Counted from the first letter of the stretch, positions 24,896-35,838 are shown. The stretch is 64,000 nt of DNA from 40CM-4-68-19 sp036513415 (GCA_036513415.1 DATBZA010000179.1:1-64000); one strand, 5' to 3'. The notes: generated by a model from the sequence alone, not told the origin. Translations and numbers: made by a program.

Positions 24896-26842
24896 ATGTC
24901 GATGTTGCACGCGCGCGGTCTTTCCCTCCGCTATGGCCCCAAGGTGCTGCTGGACGGCGCCAGCTTCTCGCTCGGACACCGCGATCGGGTGGGCCTGATC
25001 GGCCCGAACGGCAGCGGCAAGAGCACCTTGATGAAGATCCTCTCCGGCCAGATCGAGCCCGATGCCGGGAGCGTGCAGCTGGTTCGCAGGGCGCGCGCTG
25101 CGTACTTGCCGCAGGAGCTTTCGGAGCTGCCGCCGGGATCGATCCTGGAAGGCGTTCTCTCCAGCGTCCCCGGGCGCACCTGGCTCGAGTCCCGCATCGC
25201 CGCCGCCGAGGCCGCGCTGGCGGAAGCGCGCTCGGAGGAGGATCAGGTGGAGCTCGGCGGCGAGCTGGCCGAGCTGCACGAGGAGCTCGGCCACCACGAG
25301 GAGCTCTACGGCCGCCACCGCGCCGAGGAGATCCTCTCCGGGCTGGGCTTTCCGCAGTCGGCGTTCGCCCGCTCCGCCTCCGAGCTGTCCGGCGGATGGA
25401 AGATGCGCGCCGCGCTCGCATCCCTGCTGTTGCAGGATCCCGAGCTCCTGCTCCTGGACGAACCCACCAATCACCTCGACGTCCCCACAATGGAGTGGTT
25501 CGACGCTTTCCTGCGCCGGTCGCGCAAAGCGCTCCTGCTCGTCTCGCACGATCGGGAGTTCCTCGACCGCCAGATCGACCGCGTGCTCTCGCTGGAGCCC
25601 GAAGGGCTGCGCAGCTACGCGGGCGACTACGAGCGGTATCTGACGGCGCGGGCGCAGGAAGAGGACCTGCTCGCGGCGCAGGCCGAGAAGCAGTCCCGCC
25701 GCAGGGCGCAGATGCAGGCGTTCATCGAGCGGTTCCGCGCCACGGCGAGCAAGGCCCGCCAGGTGCAGAGCCGCGTCAAGCTGCTGGAGAAGGAAGAGAT
25801 CGTGCAGGTGCGCGAGGAGCGCGCCACGGTGCGCTTCCGCTTTCCCGAGGCGCTGCGCAGCGGCCGCGAGGTCGCGCGGCTCGATCGCGTTTCCAAGGGG
25901 TATGGCGGAAGGTCCGTGTACCGGGACCTCTCGGCCCAGGTGCTGCGCGGAGACCGCATCGCCGTCATCGGGCTCAACGGCGCCGGGAAGACCACGCTGC
26001 TCAAGCTGCTGGCGCAGGAGATCGCGCCCGACGGGGGCGCCCTGGCGCTGGGGCACAACGTAGTGACGGGATACTTCGCGCAACACCACACCGAGAGGCT
26101 CGACCCCTCGCGCACGGTCCTCGAAGAGGTGCATGGCCTGGTGCCCACCCAGCCGCAGAGCTGGGTGCGCGGCGTGCTCGGCGCCTTCCTCTTCTCCGGC
26201 GACGACGTCGACAAGCGCATCTCCGTGCTCTCCGGGGGCGAGCGCGCGCGGGTCGCCCTGGCCCGGCTGCTGGTGGTGCCCTCCAACTTCCTGCTCATGG
26301 ACGAGCCGACCAACCACCTCGATCTCGACTCGTCGGAAGCCCTGATCGATGCCCTCACGCGTTACCAGGGCACGCTCTTGTTCGTCTCGCACAACCGGAG
26401 CTTCGTGAACGGGCTGGCGACCCAGGTCTGGGAGGTGCGCGACGGGCAGATCGACGCCCAGCCCGGCGACCTGGACGACTGGTCCCGCCGGCGCGCTGCG
26501 CAAACGCCGGGGACCGGTCCCGCGGCACAGGTGAGAGCGGTGCCCGGAGGACAAGGCTCGCAGGCGCGCCGCGAGCGGGCGCTGCAGCGCGAGCAGCGGG
26601 ACAAGGTGCTCGGGCCGATCAAGCGCGCCATTGCCGACCTGGAGCAGCGGATCGCGGAGCTCGAGCAGGAGAAGAGGTCCGCGGAGGCGCAGCTCGCCGA
26701 CCCGGTACTGTTCTCGGATCCGGCGCGCAGCACGCCGCTGGTGACCGCGTACCGGGACGCGTCGCGCAAGCTGGAGGAGCTGTACGCGCGCTGGGAGCAC
26801 AAGAACGAGGAGCTTGCGGCGGCGGAGTCCGGGATCGCGTGA
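24896..26842 (+). CDS. ABC-F ATPase (Uup/EttA type)
   Basis: A 648-residue soluble protein with two ABC domains and no membrane segment. Domain 1: GLIGPNGSGKSTLMKI, SELSGGWKMRAALASLL, LLLDEPTNHLDVPTMEW. The linker includes RRAQMQAFIERFRATASKAR (the P-site tRNA-interaction motif region). Domain 2: AVIGLNGAGKTTLLKL, VLSGGERARVALARLL, LLMDEPTNHLDLDSSE. A C-terminal coiled coil (LEQRIAELEQEKRSAEAQLA) is like that of Uup. ABC-F proteins act on stalled ribosomes. No downstream transporter partner. The C-terminal extension favours Uup over EttA. Confidence 0.93.
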   Translation: MSMLHARGLSLRYGPKVLLDGASFSLGHRDRVGLIGPNGSGKSTLMKILSGQIEPDAGSVQLVRRARAAYLPQELSELPPGSILEGVLSSVPGRTWLESRIAAAEAALAEARSEEDQVELGGELAELHEELGHHEELYGRHRAEEILSGLGFPQSAFARSASELSGGWKMRAALASLLLQDPELLLLDEPTNHLDVPTMEWFDAFLRRSRKALLLVSHDREFLDRQIDRVLSLEPEGLRSYAGDYERYLTARAQEEDLLAAQAEKQSRRRAQMQAFIERFRATASKARQVQSRVKLLEKEEIVQVREERATVRFRFPEALRSGREVARLDRVSKGYGGRSVYRDLSAQVLRGDRIAVIGLNGAGKTTLLKLLAQEIAPDGGALALGHNVVTGYFAQHHTERLDPSRTVLEEVHGLVPTQPQSWVRGVLGAFLFSGDDVDKRISVLSGGERARVALARLLVVPSNFLLMDEPTNHLDLDSSEALIDALTRYQGTLLFVSHNRSFVNGLATQVWEVRDGQIDAQPGDLDDWSRRRAAQTPGTGPAAQVRAVPGGQGSQARRERALQREQRDKVLGPIKRAIADLEQRIAELEQEKRSAEAQLADPVLFSDPARSTPLVTAYRDASRKLEELYARWEHKNEELAAAESGIA

Positions 26843-26937
26843 GAGCGCTGGCGCGCGAGCACCACCACCGCCCAGGAATGCACACCGGCGACCTTGCCGC
26901 GCTGCAGCGGGAAATTCCACGCCGCCGAGGCCGCCCC

Positions 26938-26943
26938 TATACT
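26938..26943 (+). promoter_or_regulatory. -10 element of mltG
   Basis: TATACT ends 7 nt before the mltG ATG at 26951, so the mRNA would be near-leaderless. The -35 17 nt upstream (TTCCAC, 26915-26920) is weak. Confidence 0.35.
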
Positions 26944-26950
26944 GTGGGCC

Positions 26951-27985
26951 ATGAAGCGCGCCATTCTCTGGGTCTTCGCGCTGGCGATGCTCGGGGGCCT
27001 CGGACTGTTCGGTTGGCGACTCGCCGACGAGCGCCGGTTCGCGGCCACGCCGTACGGCGAGGGCTCGCGGACGGTGAGCATCCCCTCCGGCACCGGCCCC
27101 CGCGCGCTGGCGAAGCTGTTGGCCGACGCGCGCGTCGTCTCCGACGCCAACCGCTTCTTCACCCACCTCCACTGGTTCCGGCGCAACGCGCACACCAAGG
27201 CGGGCGAGTACCAGTTCGAGGGAGCGCTGCTTCCGGACGACGTGCTGGGCAAGCTGGTGCGCGGCGACATCAAGCTGTACCGCTTCACCGTGGCCGAAGG
27301 GCTCCGCGCCGACGAGATGGCGCCGGTCATCGCTGCTACCGGGCTGTGCCCGGCGGCGGAGTTCCTGAAGATCGCCCGCGATCCCTCCTCCCCGAAGAAG
27401 TACGGCGTTCCCGGGCCGTCGTTGGAGGGCTACCTCTTCCCCGATACCTACTCCCTCCCCCGCGGCGCCGGCTGCGGCGGCGTCGTGCACGCGCTGGTGT
27501 CCCGCTTCCAGAAAGCCTGGCAGGACGCCGATGCCCGGCGCCTTTCCTCGGTGACGCTCGACGAGCTCCAGGCCGTGACCCTGGCCAGCATCGTGGAGAA
27601 GGAGACTGGCCGGCCCGAGGAGCGGCCGCGCATCTCTTGCGTGTTCCACAACCGGCTGAAGAAGAAGATGAGGCTGCAGACGGACCCGACGGTGGTCTAT
27701 GCGCTCCTGCTCTCGCACGACTTCAAATGGGACCACAACATCCACAAGGACGATCTCTCGCTCCCACACCCGTACAACACGTACTTCATCAAGGGGCTGC
27801 CACCGGGTCCGATCGCCAACCCGGGACTGGCGGCGCTGGAGGCGGCGCTGCATCCGGTCGCCTGCGACGATCTCTTCTTCGTATCGCGCAACGACCACAC
27901 GCACGTCTTCTGTCCCGACCTGAAGTGCCACGAGGCGAACGTGCGCAAGTTCCAGGTCGACTACTTCCGCAGGCGGCGCGGGTGA
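26951..27985 (+). CDS. mltG: Endolytic murein transglycosylase MltG
   Basis: A 344-residue YceG/MltG-like protein. One N-terminal membrane helix (ILWVFALAMLGGLGLFGWRL) anchors it; then a LysM-like region with VSIPSGTGPRALAKLLADA and a catalytic domain with GYLFPDTYSLPRGAG (LFPDTY is the family signature), LASIVEKETGRPEERPRIS (catalytic Glu in EKET), VFHNRLKKKMRLQTDPTV and PYNTYFIKGLPPGPIANPG. It cleaves nascent glycan strands to terminate polymerisation. The usual neighbours (RuvX, thymidylate kinase) are absent. Confidence 0.94.
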   Translation: MKRAILWVFALAMLGGLGLFGWRLADERRFAATPYGEGSRTVSIPSGTGPRALAKLLADARVVSDANRFFTHLHWFRRNAHTKAGEYQFEGALLPDDVLGKLVRGDIKLYRFTVAEGLRADEMAPVIAATGLCPAAEFLKIARDPSSPKKYGVPGPSLEGYLFPDTYSLPRGAGCGGVVHALVSRFQKAWQDADARRLSSVTLDELQAVTLASIVEKETGRPEERPRISCVFHNRLKKKMRLQTDPTVVYALLLSHDFKWDHNIHKDDLSLPHPYNTYFIKGLPPGPIANPGLAALEAALHPVACDDLFFVSRNDHTHVFCPDLKCHEANVRKFQVDYFRRRRG

Positions 27986-27995
27986 TCCCGGCCGG

Positions 27996-28045
27996 CTAGC
28001 CCCGGCGCCGCAGCCAACTCAGGGGCTACGCTTGAGCGAGGCAGG
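27996..28045. repeat. Dispersed hairpin repeat, copy D
   Basis: TAGCCCCGGCGCCGCAGCC, then AACTCAGGGGCTACGCTT and GAGCGAGG. It lies between the convergent mltG and GT39-like genes and encodes the last seven codons and TGA stop of the latter on the minus strand (…SLKRSP). Confidence 0.75.
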
Positions 28046-29533
28046 TGCGCAACGGCGGTACACGGTCGCGTAGGTGTACCGCTGCGCGGCACAGAACGGC
28101 AGCTCGCGGAACTCGAAGCGATCCTCCTTGAAGTGGCCCAGGCGCCCGTGCTCGACCAGGACGGCGAGGGTGGGTGCGCGCGAAGCGATCCTTCGCTCGA
28201 GATCCTCTCTCCAGCGGGAGCGAAGCAACTTCGCCTCCGGAAGCCCGGATGCGAGCACCAGGGGGATGTCGAGGTAGTAGGTGCTCTCGTCCACCAGCAC
28301 CAGGTCGTCACCCGACGCCTGTGCCTTGAGCCAGTCCGCGGCCTCGGCGATGCCGGGCGGCAGCGAGCCGATCGGGGCCATGGGCCGTGCCCATTCCGCC
28401 AGCCCTCCGGTCCGGTTCCAGCACAGCGCCGCGAGGACCAAGGGCGTCGCCAGGGCCAGGGCGGCCGCGACTGCGCGGGCCGGACGGGCCAGGAGCGCCA
28501 ACGCATCATGGGCGAACACGAGCGACAGGGCTGCCGCGACCATCGTGAAGCGGGCCATGGGGTAGAAGTCCGCCATCACGGCGGCGCGGAAGGTGAAGTA
28601 GACGGCCGGAATCCAGGCGAGCGCGACCAGCTCCCACCCCTGCTCTCGCCGGCGGACGGCCCGCGCAGAGCCCCAGAGCCCGAGGAACCCGAGCGCCGGC
28701 GTCGCCACGACACAAGCCGCCAGGGGCCAGTACACGAGCGCGCCAAGTCGGGTCCAGAAGGGGCCGGAGCTGTCGAGCGCCATCCTCGCGAGCTGCGCGT
28801 GGTCGCGGTCGATGTGGTGGATGGGCGCGAGCGGATCTCCGGCCCAGCGCGCATTCACCCACATCCAGAACAGCGCGGGAGCGGCGGCGAGGGCGCAGAA
28901 ACCCAGCGCGGTGGCGACCTTCCGGTGGCGCCAGAACAGGAGGGCGCCGAAGAGCGGCACGTACATCCACCCGTCGTACCGGACCAGCCCCGCCGCCCCC
29001 AGGAGCAGCGCGGAGCCGGGCACGCGGTCCTCGAGCGCAAGCAGCAGCGCTCCGAGGAGCAGGGCCAGGAACACCGCTTCGCTGGCCCCGGTCGCGCTCG
29101 CCTGGATGTGCAGCGGGGAGAGCGCGAGGCCGAGGGCGGCCCAGAAGCCTGCCCCAGGGCCGCGCTCGCGCCCGGCAATCCGGTACAGCAGCCAGACGCC
29201 CGCCAGCCCGCAGGCGAGCGAGAGGAGCCGCGCCGCGAAGATGCGGTCGCCCAGCAGTCGCACGAGCGCGCCGATGAGGGTGAGGTGCAGTGGGCCGTAC
29301 TGATACGATTCCAGGAATCCGTGCCAGAGATGGGGATCCGCCGCCCACCGTTCGGCGAGCTCGATGCGCACCGGCGCGTCGCCGTAGTGTTCGTATCCGT
29401 ACGCGAAGGGCGCGGCGCGCGCGAGGGCGGCGACCGCGAGCGGGAACAGCAGATCGCGCTTCAAGTGTTCCAGTGAATGAAGTTGTGCACCGCCCGGTCC
29501 ACCTTTATGCAATGTACGACGCCTTCGCAGCAT
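28019..29533 (-). CDS. GT39/ArnT-like membrane glycosyltransferase
   Basis: About 504 residues, mostly membrane helices. The first periplasmic loop has YGDAPVRIELAERWAADPHL, with the Asp/Glu residues placed as in GT-C (PMT/ArnT/RgtB) enzymes that use polyprenyl-phosphate sugars. Then about ten hydrophobic helices (for example FWAALGLALSPLHIQASATG, ALLLGAAGLVRYDGWMYVPL, FTMVAAALSLVFAHDALALL) and a C-terminal soluble domain (about residues 400-504). ATG at 29533 is chosen; TTG at 29464, just before KRDLLFPL, is an alternative. Acceptor unknown. It is divergent from prkA. Confidence 0.8.
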   Translation of the reverse strand: MLRRRRTLHKGGPGGAQLHSLEHLKRDLLFPLAVAALARAAPFAYGYEHYGDAPVRIELAERWAADPHLWHGFLESYQYGPLHLTLIGALVRLLGDRIFAARLLSLACGLAGVWLLYRIAGRERGPGAGFWAALGLALSPLHIQASATGASEAVFLALLLGALLLALEDRVPGSALLLGAAGLVRYDGWMYVPLFGALLFWRHRKVATALGFCALAAAPALFWMWVNARWAGDPLAPIHHIDRDHAQLARMALDSSGPFWTRLGALVYWPLAACVVATPALGFLGLWGSARAVRRREQGWELVALAWIPAVYFTFRAAVMADFYPMARFTMVAAALSLVFAHDALALLARPARAVAAALALATPLVLAALCWNRTGGLAEWARPMAPIGSLPPGIAEAADWLKAQASGDDLVLVDESTYYLDIPLVLASGLPEAKLLRSRWREDLERRIASRAPTLAVLVEHGRLGHFKEDRFEFRELPFCAAQRYTYATVYRRCAPASLKRSP

Positions 29534-29575
29534 GACGACGGACAAAAAGCAACGGCTGTCACCCCGGAAGCGTTT

Positions 29576-29604
29576 TTGTCAGAGCGCGTTGCAGGCCCTA
29601 TGCT
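29576..29604 (+). promoter_or_regulatory. Promoter of the prkA operon
   Basis: TTGTCA (29576-29581) and TATGCT (29599-29604) are separated by exactly 17 nt, 60 nt before the prkA ATG at 29664. The spacing and both hexamers fit a housekeeping sigma promoter. Confidence 0.5.
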
Positions 29605-29663
29605 GCGGAGCTAGGTTCGCCACGTTCCGAGGCGCCTGCGGGCGCCAGAGGGGATAAGTCAAG

Positions 29664-31733
<2,070 letters not shown>

Positions 31734-31736
<3 letters not shown>

Positions 31737-31766
31737 CCCCGGCCCCGAATGGGGCTCAAGGGATGC
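31734..31766. repeat. Dispersed hairpin repeat, copy E (degenerate)
   Basis: TAGCCCCGGCCCCGAATGG, GGCTCAAGGGATG. Only the first half of the element is recognisable; the TAG ends prkA. Confidence 0.5.
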
Positions 31767-31798
31767 TCCCTTCGGTTTTCGGGGCAAGCGCAGGGCAC

Positions 31799-32049
31799 AT
31801 GATCCTGGAGCTCCTCAAGCGGGCCACGCTGATCTGGCTGGGCTTCTTCGTGCTTGCCTTCGTGAACGGGGCCATCCGCGAGGTCAGGATCAAGCGGCCG
31901 TCGGGGAGCCCGCGGCGCATCACCTTTCGGCGCTCACCGCGGTCCTGCTGTTCACGGGGTACGCGTTCCTGGTCGAGGGCCCGCACAACAACTTTGATCG
32001 CGTGCACTTGGGGTTTACACTGACGAGCTGGAGGTCCGGGTGCCGCTGA
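31799..32049 (+). pseudogene. Frameshifted small membrane protein remnant
   Basis: From ATG 31799 the frame reads MILELLKRATLIWLGFFVLA, FVNGAIREVRIKRPSG and then loses sense. One extra G in the run GGGG at 31903-31906 would continue in the next frame with EPAAHHLSALTAVLLFTGYA and FLVEG, a second membrane helix, ending at TGA 32047-32049. The hybrid resembles a known type of small bacterial membrane protein (…NGALRE…GE.A.H.LS…) but lacks the later helices. It may be a real decay or a homopolymer sequencing error. It lies inside the operon between prkA and yhbH. Confidence 0.6.
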
Positions 32050-33149
32050 AGATCAAACAGGACCACTCCCGGTTTCGCGAGATCATCCGCGGGCGGATCA
32101 AGGAGAATCTCCGCAAGTACATCCAGAAGGGCGAAATGATCGGGAAGAAGGGCAAGGACCTGATCACCATCCCGGTCCCGTCCATCGACATCCCGCACTT
32201 CCGCTACGGCCACAAGGACCAGGGGGGGGTGGGGCAGGGCGACGGCCAGCCCGGCACCGTGCTCGCTCCCGGCGCCGTCGAAGGCGACGGGAAGGGCAAG
32301 GCGGGGCAGGGGGAAGGACAGCACTCGCTGGAAGTCGATCTCTCGCTCGACGAGCTGGCGGAAATCCTGGGCGAGGAGCTGGCGCTCCCGCGCATCCAGA
32401 GCAAGGGCAAGAAGAACCTGACGACGCCGAAGGTGAAGTACACCGGCGTGCACACCACCGGCCCCGAGTCCCTGCGCCACTTCAAGCGCACCTACAAGCA
32501 GGCGCTGAAGCGCAGCATCGCTTCCGGGACCTACAATCCCAAGATCCCCATCGTCGTTCCCACGCGCGAGGACAAGCGGTACCGGAGCTGGCGCATGACG
32601 GAGCTGCCGCAGTCGAACGCGGTGGTGATCTACATGATGGACGTCTCGGGCTCCATGGGCGACGAGCAGAAGGAGATCGTCCGCATCGAGAGCTTCTGGA
32701 TCGATACCTGGCTGCGCGCCAACTACAAGGGTCTGGAGACGCGCTACATCATCCACGACGCGGTGGCGCGCGAAGTGGACCGCGAGACGTTCTTCCACAC
32801 CCGGGAATCAGGTGGGACCATGATCAGCTCGGCGTACAAGCTCTGCCGGGACATCATGGACGCGGATTACGACTCGGGATCCTGGAACATCTACCCCTTC
32901 CACTTCTCCGACGGGGACAACTGGAGCGCCGACGACACCCGCACCTGCGTCGGGCTGCTCAAGGGCGAGATCCTCACCAAGGTGAACCAGTTCGCGTATG
33001 GGCAGGTCGAGAGCCCGTACGGGAGCGGTCAGTTCATCAAGGACCTGCGCGAGGCGTTCGACGGCGTCGAGAACGTGGCGCTCTCGGAGATCGCCAACAA
33101 GGACGCCATCTACAACTCCATCAAGGACTTCCTGGGGAAGGGCTCCTAG
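32040..33149 (+). CDS. YhbH/YeaH family protein (DUF444)
   Basis: A 369-residue DUF444 protein with GTG start. N-terminal basic region RFREIIRGRIKENLRKYI, a Gly/Gln-rich linker at residues 60-95, KIPIVVPTREDKRYRSWR, and a VWA-like domain with the MIDAS-type motif MMDVSGSMGDEQKEIV (D-x-S-G-S), then FFHTRESGGTMISSAYKLCR and YPFHFSDGDNWSADDTRTC. Orthologues are the partners of PrkA (yeaG-yeaH) and are needed for stationary-phase stress responses or sporulation. The stop is separated from the next GTG by one nt. Confidence 0.93.
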   Translation: MPLKIKQDHSRFREIIRGRIKENLRKYIQKGEMIGKKGKDLITIPVPSIDIPHFRYGHKDQGGVGQGDGQPGTVLAPGAVEGDGKGKAGQGEGQHSLEVDLSLDELAEILGEELALPRIQSKGKKNLTTPKVKYTGVHTTGPESLRHFKRTYKQALKRSIASGTYNPKIPIVVPTREDKRYRSWRMTELPQSNAVVIYMMDVSGSMGDEQKEIVRIESFWIDTWLRANYKGLETRYIIHDAVAREVDRETFFHTRESGGTMISSAYKLCRDIMDADYDSGSWNIYPFHFSDGDNWSADDTRTCVGLLKGEILTKVNQFAYGQVESPYGSGQFIKDLREAFDGVENVALSEIANKDAIYNSIKDFLGKGS

Positions 33150-33150
33150 C

Positions 33151-35838
33151 GTGAACGAGAACAGGGACACGCGTCTTCCACCCCACCTGAGCGACATCCA
33201 GCGCGAGATCGAAGGATACGCGAAGGCGTTCGGCCTCGACTTCTACGAGACCATCTTCGAGGTGCTGGGGTACGACGAGATCAACATGGTGGCCGCTTAC
33301 GGCGGCTTCCCCAACCGCTATCCGCACTGGCGGTTCGGCATGGAGTACGAGCAGCTCTCCAAGGGGTACGAGTACGGCCTCTCGAAGATCTACGAGATGG
33401 TGATCAACAACAACCCCTCGTACGCGTACCTGCTCGAATCCAACATGGACGTGGACCAGAAGCTGGTGATGGCCCACGTCTACGGCCACGTCGACTTCTT
33501 CAAGAACAACTTCTCCTTCCAGCACACCAACCGCAAGATGATGGACGAGATGGCGAACCACGCCACCCGGCTCCGGCGCATCATCGACAAGGTGGGCATC
33601 GAGCCGGTCGAGACGTTCATCGACCGCTGCCTCTCACTGGAGAACCTGATCAACCAGCACGCGCCGCACTTCCCCGCCAAGAGCCGCGAAGAAGTCGTGG
33701 AGCAGCCCATCGAGGTGCGCGGGTTCAAGACGAACCGCGAGTACATGGCGCAGTTCATCAATCCCAAGGAGTTCCTCGACGAGCAGCGCAAGAAGCTCGA
33801 GGACGAGCGCGCGCAGAAGAAGAAGTTTCCGGAGAAGCCCGAGCGCGACGTGCTGGCGTTCTTGATCGAGAACGCGCCGCTGGAGCGGTGGGAAGCCGAC
33901 GTGCTCGCGGTGATCCGGGAAGAGGCTTATTACTTTGCGCCACAAGCTCAAACGAAGATAGCTAATGAAGGTTGGGCCTGTTTGAAAGTGAATTCAAGGA
34001 CTTACACCGACCGCGGCCTCTTGACCATGGGGCAGCTAGTCGCCGGCGAGTCCGGCATGGTGTCCGACGGAGAGACGCCGCGGCGGGTCTACGACCATCA
34101 CATCATCCGCGATCACGCGACAGTTACGATTCTGACGCGCCGCGGTCTACAGCTTTGCGGTTCGAACAACCATCGGATTCTCGCCGATGATCGGCAGACG
34201 TGGCGGCGCCTCGACGAGGTCGCGTTGGGAGATCGCATCGCGATTGCGGGAGGCGCAGGACTGTGGCCTTCCGAGTCGGTTCAGGTGAAATGGGAGCCGC
34301 AGCGCAGGATGACGTTGGAGGATGTCGCTGAGCTGTCAGATGCGACCCTCAACCAGGTGTCGAGTTACCTGTATCGATCGGGCGCTCCAACAGCGGCGAT
34401 GCGCATCCCTGTCGAACAGTGGGAACAGCAGGCGATGCCGGCCCAGAGTGTTCGCCGCAAGGCCATCCGCGTTCCGAAAGTTGTCGATATCAAGCTTGCA
34501 GCATTTCTTGGCTACATGGTCGGAGATGGTCACATCAGCCGCGTCAAGCGGTGCCTGGGCCTCACGTCAGGCGATGAACCGCAAGCGCGTCACTTCGCCG
34601 AAATCTCGTACGAGCTTTTCGACCTACTCTGTACGTTCAGGTTGGACGAGAATCGCTACCGCGTTCTGCTGCACTCCGAGAGCCTCGCGGATTTCCTCGT
34701 CGATGGGCTCGGGTTGACGCACGGTCCCAGCGCGCGCTCGAAGCAGATCCCGGAATGTGTCCTGCGTTCTCCGAAGGAAGTAGTTGCCGCATTCCTGCGC
34801 GCCTACTTCGATTGCGACGGGTATGCGGGAAAGAGCGGGGTCATCCTCAGCACGTCGAGCGAAATCATGAGCGAGCAGGTCCAACTGCTCCTGCTCAACT
34901 TTGGCATCCTTTCAGGGCGGCACCTGCAGAAGGATGGGTGCTGGCACGTAATGGTACTTGGCGCGTCGGCCGCGAAGTTCGCGGAGGAGATCGGATTCGG
35001 GCTTGAGCGAAAGCAACGGGCGCTGAACGAATACGTGTCCAATCGCAAGTGGTTCAAGAAAGAGAAGTGGGAGGACGAGATCGTCGAAATCACCCACGGC
35101 CGCGCCGACGTCTACGACATCTCCGTCGAGGAAACCCACCGCTACGCCGCCTGCGGCTTCATCAACCACAACTCCTACTGGCACTCGACGATCATGACCA
35201 CTCGCGCCCTCAAGGACAGCGAGATCATCGACTACGCCGACCACCACTCCGGAACCATGGGAACGCGCCCGGGCGCCATCAACCCGTACAAGCTGGGCAT
35301 CGAGCTCTGGCGTCACGTCGAGGAGCGCTGGAACAAGGGGCGGTTCGGCAAGGAGTACGACGAGTGCGACGACCTGCGCGCCCGCCGCGCGTGGGACAAG
35401 AAGCTGGGCCTGGGCCGCCAGAAGATCTTCGAGGTGCGCAAGCACTACAACGACGTCACCTTCATCGACGAGTTCCTCACGGCCGACTTCGCTGTGGAGC
35501 AGAAGTTGTTCGTCTACGGCTTCAACGAGAAGGCGAACCGCTGGGAGATCCTCGACCGCGAGTTCCAGAAGGTGAAGCGCAAGCTGCTGCAGCAGCTCAC
35601 CAACTTCGGGCAGCCGATCATCGAGGTGATCGACGGCAACTTCGAGAACCGCGGAGAGCTCTTGCTCGCGCACCGGCACGACGGCGTCGATCTCCGCATC
35701 GATTACGCCAAGGATACGCTGACGAATCTGCAGGCGATGTGGCGGCGGCCCGTGGGCATCGTCACCCGCGTCGACGGCAAGGGCGTCCTGATGAGATACG
35801 ACGGGCGCGATCACACGGACCGCAAGGTCGAGCTCTGA
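33151..35838 (+). CDS. SpoVR family protein interrupted by an intein
   Basis: An 895-codon gene. Extein N-part (residues 1-276): IQREIEGYAKAFGLDFYETI, FEVLGYDEINMVAAYGGFPN and MAHVYGHVDFFKNNF, with a metal-like HVYGH; extein C-part (675-895): SYWHSTIMTTRALKDSEIID, HHSGTMGTRPGAINPYKLG, FIDEFLTADFAVEQKLFVYG. After splicing the protein would be 497 residues, close to known SpoVR/YcgB lengths (about 450-510), and the junction would read KIANEGWA-SYWHST, the conserved NEGWA(S/T)xWH segment. GTG start at 33151 is 1 nt after yhbH. SpoVR is the third member of the PrkA-YhbH-SpoVR set; biochemical role unknown. Confidence 0.95.
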   Translation: MNENRDTRLPPHLSDIQREIEGYAKAFGLDFYETIFEVLGYDEINMVAAYGGFPNRYPHWRFGMEYEQLSKGYEYGLSKIYEMVINNNPSYAYLLESNMDVDQKLVMAHVYGHVDFFKNNFSFQHTNRKMMDEMANHATRLRRIIDKVGIEPVETFIDRCLSLENLINQHAPHFPAKSREEVVEQPIEVRGFKTNREYMAQFINPKEFLDEQRKKLEDERAQKKKFPEKPERDVLAFLIENAPLERWEADVLAVIREEAYYFAPQAQTKIANEGWACLKVNSRTYTDRGLLTMGQLVAGESGMVSDGETPRRVYDHHIIRDHATVTILTRRGLQLCGSNNHRILADDRQTWRRLDEVALGDRIAIAGGAGLWPSESVQVKWEPQRRMTLEDVAELSDATLNQVSSYLYRSGAPTAAMRIPVEQWEQQAMPAQSVRRKAIRVPKVVDIKLAAFLGYMVGDGHISRVKRCLGLTSGDEPQARHFAEISYELFDLLCTFRLDENRYRVLLHSESLADFLVDGLGLTHGPSARSKQIPECVLRSPKEVVAAFLRAYFDCDGYAGKSGVILSTSSEIMSEQVQLLLLNFGILSGRHLQKDGCWHVMVLGASAAKFAEEIGFGLERKQRALNEYVSNRKWFKKEKWEDEIVEITHGRADVYDISVEETHRYAACGFINHNSYWHSTIMTTRALKDSEIIDYADHHSGTMGTRPGAINPYKLGIELWRHVEERWNKGRFGKEYDECDDLRARRAWDKKLGLGRQKIFEVRKHYNDVTFIDEFLTADFAVEQKLFVYGFNEKANRWEILDREFQKVKRKLLQQLTNFGQPIIEVIDGNFENRGELLLAHRHDGVDLRIDYAKDTLTNLQAMWRRPVGIVTRVDGKGVLMRYDGRDHTDRKVEL
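33922..33978 (+). other. AT-rich extein tract just before the intein
   Basis: These 19 codons (gag gct tat tac ttt ... tgg gcc) hold 27 G+C of 57 bases (47 percent) and use codons rare elsewhere in the gene (CAA, ATA, GCT, TTT, TAT, AAT). The amino acids are normal SpoVR sequence. The composition matches the first part of the intein rather than the host gene. Confidence 0.7.
33979..35172 (+). mobile_element. Intein with LAGLIDADG homing endonuclease in SpoVR
   Basis: Residues 277-674 (398 aa). N-terminal splice residue Cys277 (CLKVNSRTYTDRGLL), block B SNNHRIL (about 338-344, His for N-S acyl shift), then a LAGLIDADG enzyme with its two motifs AFLGYMVGDGHI (451-462) and AFLRAYFDCDGYAG (about 547-560), and the C-terminal blocks VYDISVEETHRYAACGFINHN (His-Asn at the end; quoted here as YAACGFINHN) followed by +1 Ser675. 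All residues needed for splicing (Cys1, block-B His, penultimate His, terminal Asn, +1 Ser) are present and the frame is intact. Its 3' end is GC-rich while the rest is AT-richer than the host. Confidence 0.95.
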
